A stretch of DNA of 64,000 bases from positions 1 through 64,000 of the forward strand of contig CAVRYN010000003.1 of the NCBI GenBank assembly GCA_963725505.1, in the 5' to 3' direction. The DNA comes from Udaeobacter sp963725505. Lineage in GTDB: Bacteria > Verrucomicrobiota > Verrucomicrobiia > Chthoniobacterales > UBA10450. Within the stretch, counting starts at the first letter, position 1, and the number at the start of each line of letters is the position of its first letter. The notes beneath the pieces were generated by a model, which saw only the letters and a program-made list of their open reading frames with translations, had not been told where the DNA came from and ran no database searches. Shown piece by piece: positions 35,401 to 45,368 of the stretch. Position numbers and translations under genes: made by a program.

Positions 35401-37325
35401 TCGACGTTGACCTGGAACGCTTGATCCGGATTCGGGCTAAAGCCTGAGTCTCCGATCCAGTTGGTGCAGATGTTGGCCGGGTCGAAGCTGCCAAGATAAG
35501 CACCAGTGAAGATGAAGTTAGTGGCCGTGCAGGCAGTATTGGTATCAACGGTCACGCATTGAGTCGCGCCAGTAGTATTGGTGAAGGTGTACGAATCGTA
35601 ATGGCGCGCCAGCCCATCACCGAAGGTGGCACATGTCGTAGTCGCTGGACACGTTTGCGGAATACCGCTGCGGAACAGGCGATCAGTCTGCGTGGGATCG
35701 TTCGTGTCGATGCTTCCGGTAACCACGATCGGCGTGCACGACGGGCTGCCCGTCGGCGTCGGCGTAGGTGTCGGGCTCTGGCCACCGCCCGTGCAGGTGT
35801 AGGTGACTTTCAAGCCGCTAGTGAGCGTCGCCGTGCCACAGGAAAAGGTAGTAGCCGGGCCGGAGGCGCTCATTTGCACGCCGCTGGTTTCATCAAGGCC
35901 ATTATCGGACGTTGCCCCATAGATGACGTCAAAGGAGGTTTGACTGTTCTCAGAGAAAACTACTTCAAAGTTGGCTGACGTAGTGGTGTCGGCGAAGTGC
36001 ACCGCGCGCCACTCGATGTTAAACTGCCGGTTAGGCGCAGTGCCGGTGACTGAGGTGAAAACGCCACAGGTTGCGCCAGGGAAAACGTTGCATCCGGTGA
36101 AACTGATATTATCTGTGCGCAGATCATCCTGATACGGTAGAATGGCCATGGTCCAGAGCGTGTTCGGCAAAACCTGACAGCCATGGGTGAAGGGCGCCTG
36201 AGTGCCTATAAGGTCTAAACTGCCGTTGGAGGCGACGTTCGCGCTGTTAAAGGTCTGGCCGTAAACGCTGACCGGGAACGGAAATGTAATATTGGTCACG
36301 CAATCATCGCAATGGTTGCCTGTGTCTGTCGTGCCAGCCGTGATTGTGCCAGTCCCAGCAGCCGTGGTGTAGGTAGTGCAGCCCGCAGGCGTGCCTGTTG
36401 GAGTAGGCGTCGGAGTGCCTCCCCCGCCCGTCGTCCCGTTGAGCCGGAAAACCTGGTCGGGTCCCCCTGCAGTAGTTATGCAGGTCAGTTTATTCGTCCA
36501 AGTAGGGCAGATCCCGAAGCCGCCGCCTGGGTTTTGCCAAGCCGCAGGAGAGTTAGACTGCACAGTGCGGTCAGTCCAGCCCCACTCACCCTGCGTCGCA
36601 AAATCCATGTTGGCCTGGATCTCAATCCAATACGTCCCGGCGCTCAGAACCGCCGCGCTGGGCAGGGTTACCGTGAAGGTGGTGCCCACTACCGAGACCG
36701 GCTGGTGGAGCGCGCTGAAAACTTGCGTGCCAGGAAGGCCAGCGCTGTTGGTGTAAATAAAGACATTCCAATCAAAGGCAGGTCCAGGGCCATTGAAGTA
36801 TATCCCATCGGCGTCAATCGACTGCACGTTCCAGGTTTGACCTGCAGGCACGACAAAGTCATCAGCAAGATCAGCACCGAAGGTGGGGAAATCGTCAAAG
36901 GTGGCGCACAAAGTGGCGGTGGCCGAAGCGTTATCATACTGGTCGTAGAGCACTACCTGCGGAGCTTTCGGCGCTCGCGGAATCGGGATTACGTGCGCGG
37001 CACGAACGCCACTGGTCGTTTGAGGAAGCTCCGACACGCGCGGCAGGTCCGGAACGCCGCGAACGTCATAGGGAAGAAGACGCGAGCCCGCGTTAAGCTG
37101 CGAAGCGGCAGCGGCTTTGGAGTGAACGCCGGAGAGCTTCGTCCCCTGAGCCGCCGCAGCTGCGAACTTTGCGTTCGCGGCGGTGTATGGCTTGGCCACG
37201 CTTGACTTCGTAGCGTTCCGTTGCGCCAGCGCGAACGGGATCGCACAGACAGCGACAAGCAGCAGCAGGTAAAATGCGCTTCGGATAAGATGCGCTTTGA
37301 TGGTGGGATTAATTTGTTTTTTCAT
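32408..37325 (-). CDS. Secreted mosaic protein (~1640 aa) with nidogen-like and two kelch domains, Arg/Pro tail (one frameshift)
   Basis: Starts MKKQINPTIKAHLIRSAFYL, the same signal peptide as the giant gene, followed by an N-terminal beta domain related to that protein's (YDQYDNASATATLCATF, FGICPTW). Modules in order: nidogen-like sandwich with DTGNHCDDC; a Cys-rich beta domain (PIVVTGSIDTNDPTQTDRLF) resembling pre-peptidase C-terminal folds; kelch A (GSPGPWTAGNPYP...); kelch B, nearly identical to giant-gene kelch 2; a second nidogen-like sandwich (DIGNHCDDCYTQ); then a PT linker and RPIPTPRPHPTPPPRP. The frame changes near 35040 at an ACCGGGC site inside kelch A, with homology continuous on both sides. 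Probably one gene. Promoter at 37386-37415. Confidence 0.82.
33241..34282 (-). repeat. Duplicated kelch module, copy 2 (partner 10049-11090)
   Basis: See 10049-11090 for the alignment. The encoded ~340 residues are identical between the two genes, although both proteins are otherwise only partly similar. Confidence 0.85.
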
Positions 37326-37385
37326 TTGGTTGTTCGAATCCTGATTTTTCCAGTTGCAGAACTATATTTTGGGACTGAGACGCCC

Positions 37386-37415
37386 TTTTTAGTCAGGATC
37401 GCCAAAACATGTCAA
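37386..37415 (-). promoter_or_regulatory. Promoter TTGACA-N18-TAAAAA for the mosaic gene at 37325
   Basis: -35 TTGACA at 37415-37410 and TAAAAA at 37391-37386, spacer 18 bp, with long A-tracts upstream on the minus strand. The best match to consensus in the group. The rest of 37326-37857 shows no supported gene, only a decayed GTAG-type block near 37841-37868. Confidence 0.65.
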
Positions 37416-37857
37416 TACTTTTTTTCTCATTTTTTTAAGCGAAATTTGAACCACCGATTAGACAGAACGCGGTCGGGAGCGCGTCTTGCGCATGCCTTGA
37501 GCGAAAGTCTCGAGCGAAATGATCCGGGGGAGCAAAGGCTTGCGGCGTCAGCTCCCCGGAGGTTACTTCACCGCCGTGCGGCTTAGCGTGCGGTCTGATT
37601 CAGCGTCCCGGCGAAGCACACGGTCAACTTCGTTTGAACAGTTCCGGTTCCCGGGACGAATTTGAGTGGGCGCCCTTTTACTGAAGAGCGCCGAAGCCCG
37701 TATCAATGATCTCTCTGAAAAACATCGAGAAACTTTTCGCGCAAATCCCCGTAACTCCGTACGCCCAGATTTTGCAGCCGTCGATCTCCTGATGACGCGG
37801 AGCAGAGAAGAATGCCGAAGTTTAATGGCGCCTTGGCCACGCCTTCGTTGACCGAGG

Positions 37858-38094
37858 CTACGACGTGACAGGCGTGGGATCGCCCGCTTCCTGGTCCAAC
37901 ACAGCGACCGCACACTCGTACGTGGCCTTCGCGTCCTCATGGGGGTTGCCTACCGCGGTCAGCCCGGTTCTTTCCGGTTCACCCAAGGCGCTCATCATGT
38001 GAAATACAACGCCTGTCTGGCGGATTTGATCGAAATGCAGATTGTGCCGCGCTACGAGGTCGAAAAGATCGTCGGCCTCCGGCGCGGCAGCCAC
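37858..38094 (-). pseudogene. C-terminal remnant of a PGM1-like ATP-grasp peptide ligase
   Basis: About 78 residues (DDLFDLVARHNLHFDQIRQT GVVFHMMSALGEPERTGLTA) match the last 75 residues of the larger PGM1-like gene at 43648-45244. It lacks the whole ATP-grasp region, so it cannot be functional. It lies 16 bp past the stop of the PQQ/FN3 gene. The full gene sits upstream of the sister FN3 gene, suggesting a duplicated segment. Confidence 0.75.
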
Positions 38095-38110
38095 TGAAGC
38101 GGGTAGCTAC

Positions 38111-40198
38111 TCAGTGGGGCCTTGTCTTAGCCCTGACCACGTTGGAATTGGGGCTCGTACCGTTGCCGTTATATGCCCGTAATCGGTAATAATAAATCGT
38201 GTTTGTGCGTCAGCCCGGTAACGTTTCGACTGGTCGTGTTTCCGACATCCAAATTCTGGTACCCAGGTACATAACTGCCAAACGAAGTGCTGGTGGACAC
38301 ATCCAGCCGGTAACCTGTCGCACCGCTTACACTGCTCCAGTGCGCGGTGAAGCTGGTGGCAGTGATATTGGTGGCCCCTGCTGCCCTCGGAGCCGCAGGT
38401 GTAGCCGTCGCAGTCGCAGTCGGCGTAGCCGTGGCGGTAGCGGTCGCTGTGGCTGTTGGCGTTGGCGTCGGTGTACGTGTCGCTGTTGCGTGGCTGTTGC
38501 AGTCGCAGTAGCTGTCGGAGTGAATGTCGCTGTAGCTGTTGCCAGGGGTCGGAGTGACCGTGGCCGTTGCTGTCGCAGTGGCAGTAGCCGTCGGAGTCGG
38601 TGTACGTGTCGCAGTCGGCGTAGCCGTTGCCGTAGGTGTTGGACTAGGCGGTACGGTTGCAGTAGGCGTTGATGTCGCTGTTGCTGTTGCTGTTGCTGTG
38701 GCTGTGGCTGTGGAGTAGGCGTGGGCGTAGGCGCGCCGGGCACCCTAAAGGCATAAACTTTGTTGTCGGCGCCGAAATAGATCCGACCGCGAGCGACCAT
38801 GCCGGTATTCCACTGGCGCGTGCCGGTCATCAATTCGTTCGCGCCGCCGCCGGCGTAAATCACGGCCCCTGTGTCACCATCGTAGCCGTGCAATCGCTGG
38901 TCACCCGCGACGCCGGCCACCCAGACAATCACGTTATTAGTCCCATCAGTCGTCGTGACCCAGGGCGAGCCTCGGCCACTCTGACTTATTGTCCACGCGC
39001 TCACGATCGTGGGTGGACTCGTAGCGGTAACTCTCCGGGCGGCAATCGAGCCCGCATCGTTATGAAAACCAAAATATGTTCCCTGGCTGGTGTGGTAAGT
39101 GACAGCGGATGTCCCTCGGTTAATTCCTCCCACGTTCGCCTGGGCCACAGCTGAAGTGATACCGCCTAGATTGTTGCGATTGATCAGGTAAGCATTGCTA
39201 TCTTTGCCCAGGGCGAGCACAAGCTGCGAAGGCGTAGCTCCAGGCACGTCAATTACCGTCGCGCTGACACCCCCGAGGTCGGTGTCGCCATTATCGAGAT
39301 TCAACCAGTTGGTAGGCGCCCAGTAGTCGGTAGGCATACCGGTCCAGGTCGGCCCGGCTTGCAAACGGATGATTGCTTCGCCGCCCATCCAGTTGCCGCC
39401 CGTATTAAACGTGTTCCCTGTAACCACAAACATGTTTGTACCGTCGCTGGCAACGCCTCCATGTCCCCAGATGCCGCCGCCAATGGCCGCCGTGGCCCAG
39501 GCGCCGACAATGGAAGGGTTGTCGATATGCACGCCGACAACCCAGCCATGATAATTGCCGCAGTCCCCGACATAGCCCGAGTAAGAAACGTACACGATCC
39601 CATTCACAAGAGCCAGTCCACCGCGTTCTTCCTGCACCGAGGAGGTAAAGTGGATGCCGTTGTACACGGCGGTGGCATCCACATCAACTGGCCAGCCGGG
39701 ATTAGTGGCGCCAGTGTCCACGTTGAGCGAATAAATAAAATGCTTGAACGGATTTCCATTGATCACCGCATCGAAGAAAAGTGATCGGGAGCCGAGATCG
39801 ACAACAGGTGTGCCAGTGATGCCATTTGGCGAGATGTTGCCAGGACATGCTCCCGTCGGTGCCGGCGTGCCGACGTTTCGTTGCCAGATAACCGTGCCGG
39901 TGGTGGCGTTAAGCGCATAAACGTTGTTCGACTCAGTTACCGCGATCACCATCGGCCCGTTTGGGCCGCCCTCGATGTAAAGCGGCTGAGCGTAAACGTT
40001 GCCCGAAATTGTGCCGTCGAAGTTCAGGTCGCGCGCCAGGTTGGCGGCCGCAGCTGGCGTAAAGGCCGCATCGATGAAAAGGCCGTCGCGGGAAAGATTA
40101 TTGTGTTCCTGAGTGGCGTTTACCTGCGCGTTTGCCGGCAGAACCGCACTCCACAGGCTGGCCGCAAGAATTGAAAAAATGCGAATCCAATAATCCAT
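38111..40198 (-). CDS. Secreted PQQ-like propeller protein with PT linker and C-terminal FN3 (frameshifted)
   Basis: I choose the ATG at 40198 (MDYWIRIFSILAASLWSAVL), which starts a signal peptide cut near NAQ; the ORF is open 20 codons further. The body is a PQQ-enzyme-like eight-blade propeller (VYALNATTGTVIWQRNVGTP, SLNVDTGATNPGW, IVYVSYSGYVGD, VVTGNTFNTGGNW, LALGKDSNAYLINRNNLGG). No dehydrogenase active site is apparent. Frameshifts in the PT region (about 38400-38720) and near 38190 break the distal part. The true end is an FN3 domain (GATNITATSFTAHWSSVSGA TGYRLD...SPNSNVVRAKTRPH) stopping at 38111. It lacks the Arg/Pro tail of its neighbours. Confidence 0.75.
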
Positions 40199-40318
40199 AC
40201 GCCCGCGACTGATGAGCCCGCGCGATCCTTCTATCACAATGCGCCTCCGGTTTGTCAAGTTACCGCAAAATTATTCGCTGGATTCCGGCATGGCAGGCAC
40301 TGAAGCGGCTGCAGCTAC

Positions 40319-43300
40319 TCAGTGAGGCCTTGTCTTTACCCTAATCACGTTGGAATTGGGGCTCGTACCGCCGGCGTTATATGCTCGCAATCTATAATAA
40401 TAATTCGTGTTCCTCGTCAGCCCGGTAACGTTTCGACTCGTCGTGTTTCCGACATCCAAATTCTGGTACCCAGGTACATAACTGCCAAAAGAAGAGTCCC
40501 TAGCCACATCCAACCGATAACCCGTCGCGCGGCTTACACTATTCCACATCGCGGTGAAGCTGGTACCGGTCACGTGAGTTGCGTTATTTGCATGCGGAGC
40601 CGCCGGTGGCGCCACTGTGGGTGTCGGTGTGGGACTAGCGGTTGCAGTAGGAGTCGCCGTTGGCGTTGCAGTAGCTGTTGCTGTCGCTGTTGGAGTTGGA
40701 GTCGGTGTACGCGTAGCTGTAGCTGTCGCCGTAGCAGTAGCTGTAGCCGTAGCTGTTGGAGTTGGAGTCGGTGTACGCGTGGCTGTCGCTGTCGCCGTAG
40801 CAGTAGCTGTAGCCGTAGCTGTCGCAGTGGCAGTAGCCGTCGGAGTAAATGTTGCTGTTGCTGTTGCGCTAGGCGTCGGAGTGAACGTGGCTGTTGCTGT
40901 TGCCGTTGCCGTTGCCGTTGCTGTCGCTGTGGCAGTGGCTGTCGGAGTGAATATAGCTGTAGCCGTAGGCGTCGCTGTGGCAGTCGCCGCAGCTGTAGCT
41001 GTCGCTGTCGCTGTCGGCGTAAATGTGGCAGTAGCAGTAGGCGTAGGCGACGGCGATCCGCACAGCAGTAACGTGTAGCTTTGCGCGCCGGTGGCTGCGC
41101 CGCCAACGCCGTTGCAGAAGTATTGAGTAAAGCTGGCATTGTCTTTTTGCACACCGGCTGTGGCCAGGTTCCCGTTGGTCACCGTGCCGTAGATGATGTC
41201 GAAGTGTGTCTGCCCCTCGTACAACCTCAGCTCGTAGTTAGCAGTGCCACTCCCTGGATAGTATTGGTTGCGCCACTCGATGTTAAAGATCCGGTTGGGC
41301 GCAGTGCCGCTTGTCGAGGTGAAAATCCCATACCCGCTGTTTACCGTGTATTCATCGGCCCAGTATGGGAAGATCGCGTAGCTGTTGATGGTGGGCGAGG
41401 GCAAGCATTCGTTGATGTAAGCTGGGCTGTTGGTCACGAACTGGGCATTGCCGTTGGACGACAGGTTCACCGCGGTAAACGCCTGATCATACAGCGTGTA
41501 AGAGAATGGTAGCACAGTGGTAGTGACGCAGTCGTCGCAATGGTTGCCGATATCAGTCGTCCCGGGCACGATGGTGCCGGCGATTTGCGTTATCACATAT
41601 TGGCCAACGCATGGCGTAGGCGTAGGCGTGTTAGTTGGCGTAGGACTAGCTGTAGCCGAGGCAGTCGGCGTCGGGCTTGCAGTAGGTGTCGCGCCTTGCA
41701 CGAAGTTGACGAAGACATCCTGTTGTGAGTTGCCGCTGATGGTCGCCCGCCCGTCGGTCCAGCCGCCGATGGCCGTCGCCCCGAAGGAGCTATGGTAGTC
41801 GTAGTCGCCTTCGTAGGTCGCCTGCACCGCCCCATCAGGCTGGGCGGGCAGCGGGCTTAGCGCCCGCCCGACCATGTCATCGGGCTGCCAGGTCGCGCCG
41901 TTGTCGAACGAGACCCGCCCCCAGCGCCGATAGCAATTCTGCGTCGGCGAACCGACCGTGCAGTTCAGGTCGGCTCCGCCGTTGACTTCGCGCTCGTCGT
42001 ACCAGCTGGCGAAGACCGCCCCGGTCTGCGTCGCCGTCAGCGAGGGCTGCCATTGCATGGCCGTCCCCGTGTCGGTGTTCAGCTTCATCGCTGTGCCCCA
42101 GGTTAGGCCGGCGTCGGTCGAGCGGATGAACCAAATGTCGCCATGGTCAGTGGCGCTGGAGCAGACGGTATTGCCGCCGGAGCCGCAAGCTGCCCAGTCG
42201 AGGAAGACGTTGGTGCCGTTAGCAGCCGGCTCGCCCCAACCCATATGCCTCCAGATGGTGGAGAAGGCGAGGGCAAAGTAGCCGGAAGTTGCACGCCCGG
42301 GGCCTTGCAGCGCCGGGCCCACGTTTACACTCGTCCAGGTGACGCCGCCGTCGATCGAGCGGTACATCACGTTCTGGCGGGTGGTCAGGCCGCCGCCACC
42401 CTCGTTCATCGTCGCCACGTAGACCCGGCCACTGCCTTGCAGGTCGCCGGTGATCTGCACGTCGCGGATGAAGCCCGAGTTGAGCTGGACGCTGGTCCAG
42501 GTGGCACCGTTATCGGAGTAGGTCACGTAGAGGGCGCCGTTGTTGATGGCAAAATCGTTGTAGGAGATGTACATCCGCCCGTAATGCGGGCTGGCCGGAT
42601 TGTTATCGACCCACATGCTCTCGCGATCGTCAGAGCTGCCGTTATGCGCGCAGGCACCGGTGGCCCAGGTGACGCCGTTGGTTGAGGTCCAGAGGCCGAT
42701 GCCCTGGCCGCCGCAGCCGGTGGCAAGGTCGCCCGCGAACCAGGTGTTGAGCGCGGCGTTGTAGACGACGATCGGATCGCCGTAGTTGGTGCCGTGGCCG
42801 GAGCAGAGGGGCTGGCCGGCGTGCCAGGTGGCCCCGTTATCGGTCGAATAGGAGAGGCCGCTGTAGCAGCCGCCCGAAGTGCGGCTGTCGTTGTAGTTGA
42901 CGACCCAGGTGTTGTTGGGGCCGCCCCATTCCATGCTCTCCGACTGGGTCACTTTGGGAGAAGCGGCGTCCGGCAGGATGACATCAGAGTCGCCGCCGCC
43001 GATGAACAAGGGCGCCGGCAGCAGGTTGCTGATCCACTGGGAGAACCCTTTGCCGAAGAATCCGCTGCCGCGGGAAGCTGAACCGCCTTCTGCGAGGCCG
43101 CAGGCAATCATGATCGCTCCGGCCCGCATGTTATCCTGCTTGTCGATGCCCTTCTCCCAAATCTGGGAACAATCAAACCCAGGTGCCAGCACGCTGAGAT
43201 CGATGGAGCTGCCCGCAGGGTTATACTTCTGCTTGGCTTGTGCGAGGTTCTGACCGGTTGCGGAGAACACGCCAACGCTCGCCAGCGCCAGAAAAAAACC

Positions 43301-43375
43301 GGCGATGACGGCGAACAGACTGATTAAGACATGAAGGTTGAAGAACGCGGATCGTGAAGCGGATTTCTTTTTCAT
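40319..43375 (-). CDS. Secreted BNR propeller / nidogen-like / FN3 protein
   Basis: Intact 1018-residue ORF with type-1 signal peptide (MKKKSASRSAFF). After about 110 residues it has a BNR/sialidase-like propeller with Asp boxes STDNGATWHA, STNGVTWATG, YSDNGATWTS, SIDGGVTWTS, STDAGLTWGT and FDNGATWQPD. A nidogen-like sandwich carries DIGNHCDDC, FPYWADEYTV, APNRIFNIEWRNQYYPG and FDIIYG. A long PT/TATATA linker follows, then an FN3 domain (TSFTAMWNSVSRATGYRLDV, NTNYYYRLRAYNAGGTSPNS) ending KTRPH. The FN3 replaces the Arg/Pro tail, as in the 38111 gene. Surface adhesion or glycan contact is inferred. Confidence 0.88.
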   Translation of the reverse strand: MKKKSASRSAFFNLHVLISLFAVIAGFFLALASVGVFSATGQNLAQAKQKYNPAGSSIDLSVLAPGFDCSQIWEKGIDKQDNMRAGAIMIACGLAEGGSASRGSGFFGKGFSQWISNLLPAPLFIGGGDSDVILPDAASPKVTQSESMEWGGPNNTWVVNYNDSRTSGGCYSGLSYSTDNGATWHAGQPLCSGHGTNYGDPIVVYNAALNTWFAGDLATGCGGQGIGLWTSTNGVTWATGACAHNGSSDDRESMWVDNNPASPHYGRMYISYNDFAINNGALYVTYSDNGATWTSVQLNSGFIRDVQITGDLQGSGRVYVATMNEGGGGLTTRQNVMYRSIDGGVTWTSVNVGPALQGPGRATSGYFALAFSTIWRHMGWGEPAANGTNVFLDWAACGSGGNTVCSSATDHGDIWFIRSTDAGLTWGTAMKLNTDTGTAMQWQPSLTATQTGAVFASWYDEREVNGGADLNCTVGSPTQNCYRRWGRVSFDNGATWQPDDMVGRALSPLPAQPDGAVQATYEGDYDYHSSFGATAIGGWTDGRATISGNSQQDVFVNFVQGATPTASPTPTASATASPTPTNTPTPTPCVGQYVITQIAGTIVPGTTDIGNHCDDCVTTTVLPFSYTLYDQAFTAVNLSSNGNAQFVTNSPAYINECLPSPTINSYAIFPYWADEYTVNSGYGIFTSTSGTAPNRIFNIEWRNQYYPGSGTANYELRLYEGQTHFDIIYGTVTNGNLATAGVQKDNASFTQYFCNGVGGAATGAQSYTLLLCGSPSPTPTATATFTPTATATATAAATATATPTATAIFTPTATATATATATATATATATFTPTPSATATATFTPTATATATATATATATATATATRTPTPTPTATATATATATATATRTPTPTPTATATATATPTATPTATASPTPTPTVAPPAAPHANNATHVTGTSFTAMWNSVSRATGYRLDVARDSSFGSYVPGYQNLDVGNTTSRNVTGLTRNTNYYYRLRAYNAGGTSPNSNVIRVKTRPH

Positions 43376-43513
43376 AGATGGAGATTGGTGGAGACGACAT
43401 CCTCGTTGCCCATAAGACCGCGAGCACGCGGTCCCGAGACAATTCGGGGGGTATCCAGTTCTTTGGTGGAGGGTTAAGTTGTTCTGGGTTGTCTTTAACT
43501 AGCTGCAGCCGTG

Positions 43514-43543
43514 TGTGTAGCACAAGGGCCAGAAACGTGTCAA
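43514..43543 (-). promoter_or_regulatory. Promoter TTGACA-N18-TACACA for the BNR/FN3 gene
   Basis: -35 TTGACA at 43543-43538 and TACACA at 43519-43514, spacer 18 bp. An inverted repeat AAATCTTCTTAAG-type sequence lies just upstream. The spacer core differs from the CGCGGATTCA of most siblings. Confidence 0.5.
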
Positions 43544-43647
43544 GCAGATTTCTTAAGAAATCTTCGGAGTCCTTAAGAGATCGTCGGAGCCGCAGACTCC
43601 ATAGATGCCGCGGACGGGTGACGGCCAACAAGTTTCGCGAAGGCGGC

Positions 43648-45244
43648 TCATCGTGGGGCGACGCCGCTTGTTTCCTCATTCAGGACGGCCACCGCGCGGT
43701 CGTAGGTCGCCCTGGCTTCCCTGTGTGAGTTGCCCACTGCGGTCAGCCCCATTCTTCCGAGCTCGCCCAGGGCGCTCATCATGTGAAACACCACGCCTGT
43801 CTGGCGGGTTTGACCGAAGTGCAGGTTGTGCCGCACAACGATATCGAAAAGATCGTCCGGAGTCAGGGTGCGATAAGCGGGCGATTCGACATGGTCGCTG
43901 GCGACAAAAAACTTTTGCCGCCCATTCGGCGCCGTGAAGATCGCGGTGTCGGGATCGTATCTTCCATCGGTAAGAAATTGCAGGGTCAAAAACGGATGAG
44001 TGGTGCCGCCTTTTCTCAAATTAATCTCGATAGCATACGGCTCCCATTTCCCGTTGGAGCGCACCACCACAAAATCCAGGGCGAAACGGCCTATGACGCC
44101 TTCCTTTGCGAGACGCTTGCCTACCTTGACAGCTTCCTGCGTGATCAGCGCAGCGTAACCGGTATCGGCAGGGAACACGCAGCCGAGATAGCTTTGGCCG
44201 GATGGCCCGCCCAGAAGCTGGTCGTGGGTCGATAATAATTCGACTGCACCCAACGGCGTGATGCGAAGCTGCACACTGGGACTCCTGAACTCTTCGCCCA
44301 TGATGCGTTCTTCGACGACCGCCTTTCGTTCCTGCAGTTTTTTCATGTAACTCTCGTAAGTAACTCCCTCTAATTCGAACCGCATCGCGCGAAGGCGTTC
44401 GTTCTAACATAGCGCGTTCCTTGCTGGTTGTAGCCGGGATCGGTGATCCCGGCCGGGTGGACACGTCTCGGCGGCCGGCATCATCCCGACGCGTCGGGAC
44501 TACAGGTGGAAGTCCTGTTAAATCGACAATCGCATTCCCCTCGCCTGACACGCCTTCATCGAGCTTTACCATGACCTGCTCGATCGAGGGCTTCTTCGCT
44601 CGCATCTCCCTGATGGCATTTAGCAGGTCTTCCTTGCTGCCAATGTCCTCATGACCTAAAGGATGCGGCACATTTTCTTCCATGAAAATTTTCCGGCAGC
44701 CGCTCTTTGTGCCCAGCGGGAAAAACTTAGGATCGGCGCCGTACATGGGGATGCCGAGCCGCAGCGCCAGCTCCTTCTCGCGATTGGTGGTGTTGAAAGG
44801 AATAAGATGCGCGCGATCGGGATCCATTATCAAAGAACGAATCCGTTCGATCAGTCGTGGCCGCGCGAGCAGTTTGTCGCTTAGCGGACGCACCGAACCG
44901 TCCATGGGCGAAATCAGAAACAGCCGCTGGCGGGCATGACTCGGGATCACCCCGGGCAGAAGATCGAGGTAATAGTCGATGACGCTCGGCAGAATGGTTT
45001 GCGACGTCACATAGATCAGCCGCGCCCGCGGCTGACGCAGCAGTAGCAACAAAAATAGAAAACGTTCCTCGTACGCCTGCATCGCCGCGCCTGAATTGAC
45101 GGCGTCGATGGACATCGAGGGTACAACCACGATCGTTTGCGGATCCTGGTTAAAGTGCTCGATCGATTTCCACAGGGGCACCAGCTTTTTCTGCAACTGC
45201 TCGAAATTGGTCTGTGAATCGGTCGCAATTTTTTCTTCAGACAT
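43648..45244 (-). pseudogene. PGM1-like ATP-grasp peptide ligase disrupted by a REPIN-like insert
   Basis: I choose the ATG at 45244 (MSEEKIATDSQTNFEQLQKK). The N-terminal half matches the preATP-grasp part of PGM1-related peptide ligases (IVVVPSMSIDAV, RARLIYVTSQTILPSVIDYY, IRSLIMDPDRAHLIPFN, PMYGADPKFFPLGTKSGCRK). The frame is lost in a block of about 100 bp (44406-44503) holding two inverted GTAG palindromes, and resumes as MRFELEGVTYESYMKKLQER. The C-terminal half has the ATP-grasp signatures GRFALDFVVVRSNGKWEPYA and EINLRKGGTTHPF. Such enzymes join amino acids or peptides with ATP. Here a TAG stop and frame change after the insert indicate a recent knockout, unless translation restarts at 44385. 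Confidence 0.8.
44430..44503. repeat. REPIN-like inverted pair of GTAG palindromes inside a gene
   Basis: GTAG-CCGGGATCGGTGATCC(CGGC) at 44430-44453 faces TCCCGACGCGTCGGGA-CTAC at 44484-44503, so GTAG lies outermost on both sides, the arrangement typical of REPINs but with two different palindromes. Confidence 0.78.
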
Positions 45245-45299
45245 AAGGCGAGCTATTAAAGCTAATCTCGTAAACAAATCGAGCGATTTGGAGGGCGTT

Positions 45300-45323
45300 G
45301 TAGCCGGGATCGGTGAACCCGGC
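45300..45323. repeat. GTAG-CCGGGATC palindrome, slightly decayed
   Basis: GTAGCCGGGATCGGTGAACC(CGGC), one arm mutated; upstream of the PGM1-like start. Confidence 0.65.
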
Positions 45324-45368
45324 AGGGAAACAGGTTGATCATAAGATTCAAACTGGTCGGCTACAACG

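Noticed and set aside
37563..37940. 125-aa minus-strand ORF upstream of the mosaic gene region
   Set aside because: Arg/Ser-rich, overlaps the ligase remnant and a decayed palindromic repeat, and shows no recognisable domain.
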